64,000 bases of DNA from DATMRF01 sp035566435 (GCA_035566435.1 DATMRF010000147.1:1-64000), one strand, 5' to 3'; shown: positions 25,418-34,701, counted from the stretch's first letter. Notes: generated by a model not told the origin, from the letters alone. A program made the numbers and translations.

Positions 25418-25752
25418 TAACCTTGGGATTCTCCAAAAAACTCGAAAACCTGCGCCATTCCGTGGCCCTGCTGGCCTGCTATTGGAATTTCTGCTGGCTT
25501 CACCACACCACGAAGCAGACGCCAGCGCAGGCCACAGGGCTTACGGACCATGCCTGGACGGTCGAGGAACTGCTGGCCGCTATCTCTTCGGCCAGAATTC
25601 CACCACAATCTAACCGTGCATTACCCAAAATCGGGCACTTTCCCTTCCGGCTGATTCGGTCTAGCCTTGCTTTCGGCCTTTTCCGGCAATGCTCACTCCC
25701 GCCGGAGACAGCCGCCACGGCGATTGGCAAAGTTATGCGAAAGTCATTGTAG
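25411..25752 (+). pseudogene. IS1-type transposase C-terminal remnant
   Basis: In frame from about 25411 the translation reads TRLTLGFSKKLENLRH, then ALLACYWNFCWLHHTTKQTP and AGLTDHAWTVEELL. This follows the end of IS1-family DDE transposases (RLT..FSKKLENH...YNF.R.H.TLR.TPAM.AG..D..W...EL), including the region after the catalytic Glu. No start, no upstream catalytic Asp residues and no terminal repeats are present. The frame then runs through unrelated sequence to a stop at 25750. Confidence 0.6.
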
Positions 25753-25757
25753 GACAC

Positions 25758-25841
25758 TACGTAAGGAGTCTCTAATCAACGTTTGCATGTGGCGCGTTCC
25801 CCTACGGTTAGAACGTATTGATCAGAGATTCCTTATGTCGT
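25758..25841. repeat. Long imperfect inverted repeat (hairpin)
   Basis: The left arm (about 25758-25784, containing GTAAGGAGTCTCTAATCAACG) and right arm (about 25812-25841, containing TTGATCAGAGATTCCTTATG) pair over about 28 bp, with four mismatches and a 2-nt bulge. It lies between the IS1-type remnant and the glycoside hydrolase gene. It may be a small non-autonomous element or a leftover transposon end. Confidence 0.55.
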
Positions 25842-25955
25842 CTCCTGCAGTAACCAACGCCGCCCCGTTTGGAGACTTCGTCACTCGCCGTGGAACAGCC
25901 GGGGCGAGAGCGCAAGAATCATTGACTTTGACGGACGGGCCTTGAAGGATGGACC

Positions 25956-28169
25956 ATGAACGCGAATCGCTGGCTATCGTTTCCGGGCTTGGAACTCGTT
26001 GTGGCGATGCTGGCTATCCTGCCGTCTCGCGTTTCACCAGGAGCATCGGTCTCGGAGCCGTACAAAGGTTGGTTTACGTTCGACCCAAAGCCCGATCCCT
26101 TCACCGACAATAGTGCCATCGACTTGCGGTTCCTGAACGAGAAATTCGCCGGCGAACAGGGGTTCATCGCGGTCAAGGACGGACAGTTCATTCACTCTAC
26201 TAACGGCGAGCCACTTCGGTTTTGGGGGGTGAACGGACCGCCGCATGAACTGAAAGGAGCCGAACTGCAGCGATGCGCGCGCATGCTGGCCAAACACGGG
26301 GTGAACCTGGTCCGGGTCCACGGCGGGTATTTCAACGAACGCGGAGAGATTGATCGGGAGAAGGTAACGCATGCCATCGAGATCGTGGAGGCGATGAAGG
26401 CGGAGGGCATCTACACTCATTTCTCCATTTACTTTCCGCTCTGGCTGACCCCCAAACCCGATAACCCCTTCGTGAAAGGCTACGACGGTAAGACGCACCC
26501 TTTCGCGGCGCTGTTCTTCAACCCGGAGTTCCAGGCTCGTTATCGCGAATGGTGGACAGCACTGCTCACCACGCGCAGTCCGACTACCGGCAAACCACTG
26601 GTGGATGAACCCGCGGTGGCCAGCCTGGAAATCCAAAACGAGGATTCATTTTTCTTTTGGACCTTTTCGGAGCAGAACATCCCCGACCCGCAGCTCCGGC
26701 TGCTGGAGAAGATGTTCGGCGATTGGTTGACGAGGAAATACGGTTCGCTTTCTGCGACGCTCGCCAAATGGAATGGACTGCAGGTCAAACGCGACGCGTT
26801 CGCCGAGGGACGCGTCGGTTTCCGGCCGCTCTGGAACATGTTCAACGAGAAAACCACCCGCGACCAGGACACAGCGGCTTTCCTGCTCGAAACGCAAACG
26901 AAGTTCTATACCGACACCTGCTCCTTTTTGCGCAGCCTCGGATTCAAAGGCCCAATCACCGCATCGAACTGGGCCACCGCGAGTCCTGAGGTCTTCGGTC
27001 CGCTGGAAAAGTTGAGTTATACCTGCGGCGATTTTATCGACCGGCACGGATATTTCGGCAGCAATCAGAAAGGCGACAGCGCGGAATGGTCGGTACGAAA
27101 CGGGCACACTTACACGGACCGCAGCGGGTTGCGGTTCGAGGCGGAGCAGCCGGGAAAGCCGAGGCAGTTTGTGCATCCGTCGATGGACCCGCATTATGAT
27201 GGCAAACCGTCGATGTTGTCGGAAACGACCTGGAACCGGCCGAACCGATTCCGCGGCGAAGCGCCCCTGTATGTTGCGGTGTATGGCGCGCTGCAGCATA
27301 GCGACGCCATCATCCACTTCGCGCTGGACAGCGGCCGGTGGGCCGTGAAGCCCGGATATTTCATGCAACCGTGGACCCTCATGTCGCCTGCTATGATGGG
27401 CCAGTTTCCGGCGGCGGCATTGATCTACCGGCGGGGCCTCGTGACCACCGGCAGCGTGGTGGCGGAAGTCAATCTGGACCGCCATGCCCTTGCACGCCTG
27501 GAAGGCACGCCGCTGCCGCAGGACGCCGCGCTGGACGAGCTGCGCTTGAAGGATCTCCCGGCCGGATCGGAACCAAAAGCCGGCGGGCGCCTCGACCCGC
27601 TGCTCCATTACACAGGCAGGGTCGATGTTCGGTTCGTCACGGGGCCAGGTTCGGTGAAGCTGGGGCGGTCGAACCCTTCGATCGACCACGCCGCCCAAAC
27701 CGTTGCAAGCAGTACCGGAGAATTGAAACTCGATTACGGCAAAGGTGTGCTGACCATTGATGCCGCCTGCGCGCAGGGTGTCAGCGGCCTGCTCCAGACG
27801 GTCGGCCGGGTCGAAACGAAAGACCTTTCCATTTCGTCGAGCCTGGAGTTAGGGCACATCGTCGTCGTGTCATTGGATGCGCAGCCGCTGCGCAGCTCAG
27901 GCAAAATGCTGCTGCAGGTGATGTCCGAAGAGCAGCCGACGGGTTTCCAGACCGAACCCGCCGGTGAAGGAGTGAGACGGATCGTCAATATCGGGACGGA
28001 TCCCTGGCTGGTGAAGGAATTTCAAGGTACGGTGAGCTTCAAGCGGCCGGACGCGGACCGTCTCAAAGTGACGGCGTTGGATTTCAACGGCTATCCCGGG
28101 ACCGTGATTGGCACGGCGGCGCGCGTCTCGCTGCGGCCTCAAACGGTTTACTACTTGCTTGACCGATGA
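25956..28169 (+). CDS. Secreted clan GH-A-type glycoside hydrolase, family uncertain
   Basis: 737 aa. A signal peptide (LELVVAMLAILPSRVSPGAS) precedes a cellulase-like (beta/alpha)8 barrel at about residues 35-480. GVNLVRVHGGYF is the beta-3 region. Probable acid/base Glu229 is in VASLEIQNEDSFFFW and nucleophile Glu423 in SMLSETTWNRP. A C-terminal beta domain follows. The spacing of the two Glu residues fits retaining clan-A enzymes, but I cannot assign a numbered family or substrate. Its stop overlaps the start of the ABC ATPase gene (ATGA), so enzyme and transporter are likely co-translated. Confidence 0.75.
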   Translation: MNANRWLSFPGLELVVAMLAILPSRVSPGASVSEPYKGWFTFDPKPDPFTDNSAIDLRFLNEKFAGEQGFIAVKDGQFIHSTNGEPLRFWGVNGPPHELKGAELQRCARMLAKHGVNLVRVHGGYFNERGEIDREKVTHAIEIVEAMKAEGIYTHFSIYFPLWLTPKPDNPFVKGYDGKTHPFAALFFNPEFQARYREWWTALLTTRSPTTGKPLVDEPAVASLEIQNEDSFFFWTFSEQNIPDPQLRLLEKMFGDWLTRKYGSLSATLAKWNGLQVKRDAFAEGRVGFRPLWNMFNEKTTRDQDTAAFLLETQTKFYTDTCSFLRSLGFKGPITASNWATASPEVFGPLEKLSYTCGDFIDRHGYFGSNQKGDSAEWSVRNGHTYTDRSGLRFEAEQPGKPRQFVHPSMDPHYDGKPSMLSETTWNRPNRFRGEAPLYVAVYGALQHSDAIIHFALDSGRWAVKPGYFMQPWTLMSPAMMGQFPAAALIYRRGLVTTGSVVAEVNLDRHALARLEGTPLPQDAALDELRLKDLPAGSEPKAGGRLDPLLHYTGRVDVRFVTGPGSVKLGRSNPSIDHAAQTVASSTGELKLDYGKGVLTIDAACAQGVSGLLQTVGRVETKDLSISSSLELGHIVVVSLDAQPLRSSGKMLLQVMSEEQPTGFQTEPAGEGVRRIVNIGTDPWLVKEFQGTVSFKRPDADRLKVTALDFNGYPGTVIGTAARVSLRPQTVYYLLDR

Positions 28170-28909
28170 GTCAATCTGCTGAGCAGACTACCGCGGGAGG
28201 GCCCCGCCCTCCGGCCTTCCGGGTGCGCGGGCTGACCAAAGTCTATGGCATGGGAGAGGCTGAGGTGCGGGCGCTGGCGGGTGTGGACCTGGAACTGTTC
28301 GCTGGTGAACTGGTGGTGTTGCTGGGGCCGTCCGGCAGCGGCAAGACCACGCTGCTGAATAATCTGGGCGGCCTGGATGTGCCGACCTCGGGCGAGCTTT
28401 GGTACAAGGAACTCGACCTGACCGCCTCAAACGAGGCGGAGTTAACCCAGTTCCGCCGCAATACCGTCGGTTTTGTTTTCCAGTTTTACAACTTGATACC
28501 TAGCCTGACGGCCCGGGAAAACGTCGGTTTAATCACGGAGATCGCGCGCGATCCGATGCCACCCGAGGCCGCGCTGGAGATGGTGAAGCTGGGCGGGCGC
28601 CTGGATCATTTTCCGGCGCAGCTGTCAGGCGGGGAACAACAGCGCGTCGCCATCGCGCGGGCGATTGCCAAGCGGCCGGAAGTGCTGCTGTGCGACGAAC
28701 CGACCGGCGCGCTGGATGTCCGCACCGGGGTGGTGGTCCTCGAGGCGATTCAACGCGTGAACCAGGAGTTGGGTACGCTGACGGTGATCATCACGCACAA
28801 CGCGGTGATGGCGGAAATGGCGGACAGGGTCGTCCGTCTTTCCGATGGGCGCGTGCATGATGTCCACGCCAACGGCCGGCGCGCACCGGCCAGCAGTCTC
28901 AACTGGTGA
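28166..28909 (+). CDS. ABC transporter ATP-binding protein (MacB/LolD type)
   Basis: 247 aa nucleotide-binding subunit. Walker A is GPSGSGKTT (near residue 53), Q loop FVFQFYNLIP, signature LSGGEQQRVAIARAI, Walker B VLLCDEPTGALD, H loop ITHN. The FYNLIP and EPTGALD wording is typical of the MacB/LolD/FtsE group that pairs with FtsX-type permeases, and the next gene encodes one. It overlaps the upstream glycosidase by 4 nt and is followed after 9 nt by the permease. Confidence 0.93.
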   Translation: MSQSAEQTTAGGPRPPAFRVRGLTKVYGMGEAEVRALAGVDLELFAGELVVLLGPSGSGKTTLLNNLGGLDVPTSGELWYKELDLTASNEAELTQFRRNTVGFVFQFYNLIPSLTARENVGLITEIARDPMPPEAALEMVKLGGRLDHFPAQLSGGEQQRVAIARAIAKRPEVLLCDEPTGALDVRTGVVVLEAIQRVNQELGTLTVIITHNAVMAEMADRVVRLSDGRVHDVHANGRRAPASSLNW

Positions 28910-28918
28910 GGCGCTTGC

Positions 28919-31285
28919 ATGGTTTCCCACCTCGACCGAAAACTGTGGCGCGATTTGCGCCGCATGAAAGGGCAGGCGTTCGCGGTCGCCCTGGTCATGG
29001 CTTGCGGTTTGGCGATGATGATCATGGCGCGCAGCCTGATTCATTCCCTGGAATCGACGCGACAGGAATACTACGAGGCGAACCGTTTCGCGGAGGTTTT
29101 CGTGGCGCTCAAGCGCGCCCCCAACTCGGTGGCGGCACGGGCGAAGGAAATCCCCGGCGTGGCGACGGTGCAGCCGGGCATTGCGATCCAGGTGACGCTC
29201 GATGTTGCCGGGCTGGACGAGCCGGCGAGCGGGATGGTCCGTTCGTTGCCCGACCTCGGTCTGCCGGAGCTGAACCGCCTCTTTTTGCGGGCCGGGAGCC
29301 TGCTGGCACCGGGGAGCCGCGGCGAGGTGCTGGTGAGCGAAGCTTTCGCCGAGGCCAATGCTCTGAAGCCCGGTGACAAGCTCGCTATGCTGCTGAATGG
29401 CAAGCGGCAGGAATTGCGCATCGTGGGCATCGTGCTGTCGCCCGAGCTCATCTTCGAATCGCGCCCGGGCGCCGCGCTGCCGGACAACCGCACCTATGGC
29501 TCTTTCTGGATGCCTTACAAGGAGCTGGCCCGGGCGTTCGACCTCGACGGCGCGTTCAATTTTCTCGCGCTGACGCTTGCACCCGGCGCCGCGGAACGGC
29601 CGGTGATTGCCGACCTGGACCGCTTGCTCACTCCCTATGGCGGCCGGGGCGCCTACGGACGCGGCGACCATCCGTCCCACATCCGCGTTTCGGATGAGAT
29701 CCGCGTTCTGCAAACGATATCCATTGGATTCCCAATCGTTTTTCTAAGCGTGGCTGCGTTCATGACCAACGCGGTGCTGTCGCGCCTGCTGGTCCTGCAA
29801 CGGGAACAGATCGCGATTCTCAAAGCCTTCGGCTTCACGAACCAGCAGATCGTCGTCCATTATCTCAAGTTCGCGTTCGTGATGGTGGCGGTCGGCACCG
29901 TCCTGGGCGGGGCAGGGGGAGTGGTCCTGGGGCACCGGTTGGTTCTGATGTATCATCGCTTTTTCAGGTTCCCTGAGCTTGATTTTCGCTTGGCCCAAAC
30001 CGCCTTTCCCCTGGCGCTGCTCGTCAGCGCGGCGGCGGCCCTGGCGGGCGTGGTCAGCTCTGTCCGCCGGGCCGCCAGGCTCCCGCCTGCCGAGGCGATG
30101 CGGCCGGAGCCGCCCGCCAATTACCGTCCGGCCCTGGTTGAACGGACGGGCATTGCGCGTTTTCTTTCGCACACCTTCCGGATCGCCGTTCGCAATATCG
30201 AACGCAAGCCGATGCAGGCGGTTTTCACGGTAGCAGGGCTGGCGCTGGCGACCGGCATCCTGATCGTGCCGAATTGCTTCCGGGATGGGGTCGGGGAAGT
30301 GCTCGATTTCCAGTGGGACGTCGTGCAGCGCCAGGACGTGGGCATCGGGCTCGTCGAGCCGGTGAGCGACGAGGTGCGGTACCTGTTCCGGCAACTGCCG
30401 GGCGTGGTGACGGAGGAACCCTTTCGTTACGCGTATGTGCGAATCAGTTACGGGCGCGAGCGGCGCCAGTTGGCCATCCAGGGGCTGCCTGCGAACGGTC
30501 TGCATAACCGGGTGATTGATGCCACCTCGCACCAGATTCAGCTTCCAGCCAGCGGCCTGGTCGTCTCGAGCAAACTGGCCGAGATCCTGGGTGCGCGGCC
30601 TGAAGATGAGTTGGTGGTCGAAGTGCTCGAGGGCAAGCGGCCGGTGCGCAAGGTCAGGCTGGCCGGTCTGGCCGAGGACTTCGCGGGCATGGCGGCTTAC
30701 ATGGATATGCACGCGCTGAACCGGTTGCTCGACGAGGGCGACCTCATTTCCGGCGCGAATTTCCGCGTCGATGGCGCGCATCGCGTCGAGTTCTTGCGCG
30801 CCTTGAAAGGAATTCCCAAGCTGAGCTGGGTTGCGATTAAGGACTCGCTCCGCGAGAACTTCCGGCAGACCACCGCGGCCAGCATCGGGTTGATTCAAAC
30901 GATTTACATGGCCTTCGCAATCGTCGTGGCCTTCGGCGTGGTCTATAACAACGCGCGCATTTCTTTGGCGGAGCGGGCGCGGGAACTGGCCACCTTGCGC
31001 GTCATCGGTTTTTCGCGGCGGGAAGTCGGCGGGGTCTTGGTCACGGAGTTGGTGTTGTTGGCGCTTATCGCAGTGCCGTTTGGTCTGCTGTTGGGGACCG
31101 GTTTCGCCACGGCGATTCTAAGGGCGGTGAACACGGAAACCGTGAGGCTGCCGCTCATCCTCACCGCCCACAATTACGCGTTTGCCGTGCTGGTGGTGAC
31201 GGTCGCCTCGGCGCTCTCGGCGCTGGTCGTGCTGCGCAAACTTAACCAACTCGATCTCGTCGGTGCATTAAAGGCTCCGGAATGA
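28919..31285 (+). CDS. FtsX-like ABC permease, duplicated architecture
   Basis: 788 aa, about twice the size of MacB-like permease halves. The first helix is AFAVALVMACGLAMMIMARSL. A periplasmic domain and helices FPIVFLSVAAFMTNAVL, FAFVMVAVGTVLGGAGGVVLG and FPLALLVSAAAALAGVV follow. A second N-terminal-like helix (PMQAVFTVAGLALATGILIV) precedes a second periplasmic domain, then TIYMAFAIVVAFGVVYNNARI, ELVLLALIAVPFGLLLGTGF and AFAVLVVTVASALSALVVL. ELATLRVIGFSRREV is the FtsX coupling-helix motif. Two FtsX modules in one chain imply that it can form the full membrane part alone. Its position between ATPase and adaptor suggests export or lipoprotein-type mechanotransmission. Confidence 0.9.
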   Translation: MVSHLDRKLWRDLRRMKGQAFAVALVMACGLAMMIMARSLIHSLESTRQEYYEANRFAEVFVALKRAPNSVAARAKEIPGVATVQPGIAIQVTLDVAGLDEPASGMVRSLPDLGLPELNRLFLRAGSLLAPGSRGEVLVSEAFAEANALKPGDKLAMLLNGKRQELRIVGIVLSPELIFESRPGAALPDNRTYGSFWMPYKELARAFDLDGAFNFLALTLAPGAAERPVIADLDRLLTPYGGRGAYGRGDHPSHIRVSDEIRVLQTISIGFPIVFLSVAAFMTNAVLSRLLVLQREQIAILKAFGFTNQQIVVHYLKFAFVMVAVGTVLGGAGGVVLGHRLVLMYHRFFRFPELDFRLAQTAFPLALLVSAAAALAGVVSSVRRAARLPPAEAMRPEPPANYRPALVERTGIARFLSHTFRIAVRNIERKPMQAVFTVAGLALATGILIVPNCFRDGVGEVLDFQWDVVQRQDVGIGLVEPVSDEVRYLFRQLPGVVTEEPFRYAYVRISYGRERRQLAIQGLPANGLHNRVIDATSHQIQLPASGLVVSSKLAEILGARPEDELVVEVLEGKRPVRKVRLAGLAEDFAGMAAYMDMHALNRLLDEGDLISGANFRVDGAHRVEFLRALKGIPKLSWVAIKDSLRENFRQTTAASIGLIQTIYMAFAIVVAFGVVYNNARISLAERARELATLRVIGFSRREVGGVLVTELVLLALIAVPFGLLLGTGFATAILRAVNTETVRLPLILTAHNYAFAVLVVTVASALSALVVLRKLNQLDLVGALKAPE

Positions 31286-31331
31286 AATCCATTTGCATTT
31301 CTCGATTTTCAAATTTCAAATAGGCCCTGGC

Positions 31332-32525
31332 ATGACCCAAACGCGCACATCCGCAGCCAACCACCACACCCGGCGCTGGATTCCTTATGCCGGCGCCGTC
31401 CTCCTTGTCGCTCTGCTGGTGGCCGGCCTTTGGCCGAAGCCGCTGCCGGTCGAAATCGCTCGCGCCTCGATTGGCGCGTTGCGCGCGACGGTGAACGAGG
31501 AAGGCAAGACGCGCATTAAGCAGCGCTACGTGGTCTCAGCGCCCGTCGCCGGCCAGCTCCAGCGCATCCCCTTCAAGGCTGGCGCCGAGATAACCGCCGG
31601 CGAGACGGTCGCGGTGATCGAACCGGTATCGGCTGCGCTCTTGGATGCCCGCGCCCGCCGGACTACTGAGGCGAAGCGCGATTCGGCTTTCGCGAACGTG
31701 GAAAAAGCCCGCACGGCGCACACCCTTGCCGCCAGCGAGCTGCGGCGCTCCGAGAAGCTGTATTCGGACAAGACCATCTCGATCCAGGAGTTGGAAACGG
31801 TCCAAATGCGTGCGGCCTCGACCGCGAGCGAGGAGGCGGCCGCCGAAGGCGCCCTGCGCCAGGCGGAGGCAGAGCTGGCCGAGTTTGCTCCGGGGAGCTA
31901 CCCTGGCACGAACGCGCCGTCGCTGCCCCGGGAAATCAAGGCGCCTGCGTCAGGCCGCGTCTTGCGGGTGTTCGAGGAGAACTCGCGCTCCGTGCCGGCG
32001 GGCACTGAACTGCTGGAGATTGGCGACCCGGCCGACCTGGAAGTGGTCGTGGAAGTGCTCTCGCGGGATGGCGCGATGATTGCGCCGGGAGCGCCGGTCG
32101 AATTTGACCAATGGGGCGGCGGCGATCCGCTGTTGGGTCGCGTCCGGATGGTCGAGCCGGCGGCGTTCACAAAGGTCTCAGCCTTAGGCGTCGAGGAGCA
32201 GCGTGTGAATGTGGTGGCTGACCTGGTCACGCCGCCGGAACAGCGCCGCAATGTCGGTGACAAATTCCGGGTGGACGCCCGGATAATCATCTGGGAAGCC
32301 CGGGACGCGCTCAAGGTTCCGGCCGGCTCTCTCTTCCGGCAGGGCGACCAGTGGGCGACCTTTGTGGTGGCGGATGGCCGTGCCCGGTTGCGGGTCGTCA
32401 AGGCGGGCCGTTCCAGCGGCACCGAAACCCAGGTGCTCGATGGCCTGAAAGAGGGCGAAGAGGTGATTCTCTATCCCGGGAGCCGCGTGCACGATGGGCA
32501 GAGAGTCAGACCAATTAAGATCTAG
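31332..32525 (+). CDS. HlyD/MacA-type periplasmic adaptor
   Basis: 397 aa from the ATG at 31332; an ATG at 31293 would add 13 residues. A membrane anchor (IPYAGAVLLVALLVAGLW) is followed by a lipoyl-like half (VVSAPVAGQLQRIPFKAGAEITAGETV) and a coiled-coil hairpin (about residues 95-190). The second lipoyl half (IKAPASGRVLRVFEENSRSVPAGTELLEIGD) and beta-barrel and membrane-proximal domains follow. With the ATPase and permease it forms a MacAB-like or DevBCA-like system. No outer-membrane TolC-type gene is nearby. The unusual link is to the co-translated glycosidase at the head of the operon. Confidence 0.88.
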   Translation: MTQTRTSAANHHTRRWIPYAGAVLLVALLVAGLWPKPLPVEIARASIGALRATVNEEGKTRIKQRYVVSAPVAGQLQRIPFKAGAEITAGETVAVIEPVSAALLDARARRTTEAKRDSAFANVEKARTAHTLAASELRRSEKLYSDKTISIQELETVQMRAASTASEEAAAEGALRQAEAELAEFAPGSYPGTNAPSLPREIKAPASGRVLRVFEENSRSVPAGTELLEIGDPADLEVVVEVLSRDGAMIAPGAPVEFDQWGGGDPLLGRVRMVEPAAFTKVSALGVEEQRVNVVADLVTPPEQRRNVGDKFRVDARIIIWEARDALKVPAGSLFRQGDQWATFVVADGRARLRVVKAGRSSGTETQVLDGLKEGEEVILYPGSRVHDGQRVRPIKI

Positions 32526-32624
32526 CCACGACCACAAAGCAGACTCATGGAGTATACGTCCCATAGGATCCTGACCCTGGCCCGACTATTTCACATCCAC
32601 GAGGGTGTAGCGACAGCAACGACC

Positions 32625-32744
32625 GTAGCGCAGGTTTCCAAACCTGCCGTATCGCCGACTTCCAAGTCGGCAACGCGCCGAAGTGGCATGCGTGTCCGCA
32701 GGTTTGAAGCCCCGTCATACGGCAGGTTTGGAAACCTGCGCCAC
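32625..32744. repeat. Modular palindromic repeat inside the 5' end of the S9-type gene
   Basis: A 120-bp element with 28-nt inverted arms (32625-32652 and 32717-32744) differing at one position. Each arm contains the palindrome CAGGTTTCCAAACCTG or its equivalent. Between them is another perfect palindrome, GCCGACTTCCAAGTCGGC. The nested design with TTCCAA/TTGGAA cores parallels the element at 1801-1937, suggesting one genome-wide repeat system. Confidence 0.75.
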
Positions 32745-33848
32745 CTTCCGTGGCGTGAAATATCCGGACTAGCTCTGTTGCTCGCGGCCGCCTCCTGCCC
32801 GGCCGAGACCAATTCGCTTTCAGTCGTTCAGGACACGCTTGGCCACCTCGATGCCAAGCTGACCCGCCAGGCCAACGAGTTGCTTTGGTTTCAGCGCCTC
32901 GCCGATATCGCCGTGGTGGACAAGGTCCGCTTCACCGGCCCGCCGCCCCGTTCGACGAATAACGTCGCGCCGGCCTCCGGCAGCAACCACGTCGTCATTT
33001 CGGCGTTCACCTTCCTGCCGCGCCAACGAAGCCGCGACCGCAGCCGGCCGCTAATCGTCCTGGCTCACGGCGAGATTCACGGCAACGTCGCGACCGACGA
33101 AGACTTCCACGTCGTCCGTGAACTGGTCCAGCAGGGCTATGCGGTCATTGCGCCGGATTACCGAGGCAGCAGCGGTTACGGCGCGGACTTCTGGCATCAG
33201 ATCGATTACGGCGGACTGGAAATCGAAGATGTCCATGCCGCGCGACAGTTCATGCTGGACCGGTATCGTCAGATCGATCCGCGCCGCGTCGGCATCATCG
33301 GCTGGAGCCACGGCGGGGCGATCGCGTTGTTAACGGTCTTTGCCCATCCGGGCGACTACGCCGCCTGCTACGCCGGCGCGCCGGTCAGCGACCTGGAAGA
33401 GCGCATCCGGATTCGGGGCGAGACCTACGGGCAGCTCTTGGCCGCCCCTTATCACCTGGGGAAAACCGTCGCCGAAGCCCCCGACGAATACCGCCGCCGT
33501 TCCCCGGCCTGGAACGTGGAGAAGTTGCGCACCCCGTTGCTGCTGCACGCCAACACCAATGACGAAGATGTCACCATCGGCGAGGTAGAGCGCTTGATCC
33601 GCGCGCTGCAGGCGGCCCAGAAAGGGTTCGATTGGCGGATTTACACCAACGCACCGGGCGGCCATTACTTCAACCGCCTGGACACCTCTTTGGCCCTCGA
33701 ATCCCGCGCCGAAATCTGGCGCTTCCTGGCCAAGCACCTGCGCCCGCCGCACCCGGCGGCGAACCGGATCGGCTGCCTTCCTACCACTGGCAGGAACACT
33801 GTGCTGGACTTTGGTGATTCTCCTCAGCAATGTCGCGGTCGTGTTTGA
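32688..33848 (+). CDS. S9/prolyl-oligopeptidase-type secreted alpha/beta hydrolase
   Basis: 386 aa from the ATG at 32688; the frame is open back to 32547. A probable signal segment EISGLALLLAAASCPA precedes a short linker and an alpha/beta-hydrolase domain with RPLIVLAHGEIHGN and VIAPDYRGSSGYG. The nucleophile is in GIIGWSHGGAIAL, the Asp in HANTNDEDV, the His in APGGHYF. This is the catalytic domain of the prolyl oligopeptidase (S9) family without its propeller, so esterase or peptidase activity are both possible. The palindromic repeat covers the start region, so the N-terminus is uncertain. Confidence 0.78.
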   Translation: MRVRRFEAPSYGRFGNLRHLPWREISGLALLLAAASCPAETNSLSVVQDTLGHLDAKLTRQANELLWFQRLADIAVVDKVRFTGPPPRSTNNVAPASGSNHVVISAFTFLPRQRSRDRSRPLIVLAHGEIHGNVATDEDFHVVRELVQQGYAVIAPDYRGSSGYGADFWHQIDYGGLEIEDVHAARQFMLDRYRQIDPRRVGIIGWSHGGAIALLTVFAHPGDYAACYAGAPVSDLEERIRIRGETYGQLLAAPYHLGKTVAEAPDEYRRRSPAWNVEKLRTPLLLHANTNDEDVTIGEVERLIRALQAAQKGFDWRIYTNAPGGHYFNRLDTSLALESRAEIWRFLAKHLRPPHPAANRIGCLPTTGRNTVLDFGDSPQQCRGRV

Positions 33849-34310
33849 GCGTAGCGGGGTCAGTGGCGCAGATTCGGATATTGCATAGTCCGAAAGAACC
33901 GTAGGGCAGTTAACCGTGTAAGGCCCGTTACTAACGGTACGATTACCCACGGCAAAATTTCCCGCCTGAATCCCTCCATTTAACTTAATTTTGGCAAGAC
34001 TTATGCTGCTTTTCATGCCATGAAGTAAAACTGAAATGAGGCCCAAAGCCAAAAAAACAACCGAGTCGTCAGCCATACCTCCACAGTTGGAGCCGTCAGG
34101 CGCTCAGGCATCCGTGGGTCCGCCGCTCCGTGCCCCAGTGCGTCCTAACCCACGCACTCAGGCCAAAGGCGTCCCTCACCATTCTGCCCATCCGCCGCGC
34201 TCCACTCGCCCTCGGGCTATTGCCCATCGGCGATTGGCGATTTGGGTCAACTCACCATCCACCAATCCATCAATCCATCAATCCATCACCCCGAAACTCC
34301 GTCACTCCAC

Positions 34311-34345
34311 GAGTTCATCCGAGTTCATCCGAGTTCATCCGAGTT
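34311..34345. repeat. Short tandem repeat
   Basis: Three and a half exact copies of the 10-mer GAGTTCATCC, 35 nt in all. A separate 8-mer array, CAATCCAT x3, lies 25 nt before it. Unit length and absence of spacers exclude a CRISPR. Confidence 0.85.
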
Positions 34346-34675
34346 AAAAAACAAAAAAACCGCCAAGTTAAGCAGTTCACTCATCTTTAACCCGCTCCTG
34401 ACTCACATGCTTTTCGCCACGTCTCGAGTGAGGCGTAGCGCCGTTCTTTGACAATTTAATCTAACAAGGCCTGCCGAGCTCGCACCCCGAGAAGGGGCCG
34501 GAGCACCCGCTCCGGCCCCCCTTGGCTGGCAAAGCCAGAGAAAGTCTCCTGACATTTCCTGACTGAAAAATTGCGCAACCGTTCATTTTGACGACGGTGG
34601 CGAAATTAATGGAATTACGGAAGCGCTAATAATTCAACTACTTACGCGAAGATGCGTCAGTGTGCGGGAGAGCGA

Positions 34676-34701
34676 AATGGGTTCGAGCCCCGCCGCTCCG
34701 G
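34676..34701 (+). pseudogene. Possible tRNA 3'-end fragment
   Basis: ATGGG-TTCGAGC-CCCGC followed by CGCTCCG-G looks like a T arm plus acceptor 3' strand, although the outer two T-stem pairs are poor. No matching 5' half is found. It may be another integration scar, or chance. Confidence 0.3.

Noticed and set aside
29744..30898. 384-codon minus-strand frame inside the FtsX-like permease gene
   Set aside because: Antisense shadow; no domain, and the + strand encodes clear membrane helices and the coupling motif.
34263..34345. Short repeats as a possible CRISPR
   Set aside because: Units of 8 and 10 nt with no spacers; no cas genes in the window.
34494..34700. Possible tmRNA (GGGGCCGGAGC start, T-arm-like end)
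   Set aside because: No tag reading frame, no canonical GGGG...GATTCGAC 5' motif, and poor T-stem pairing.
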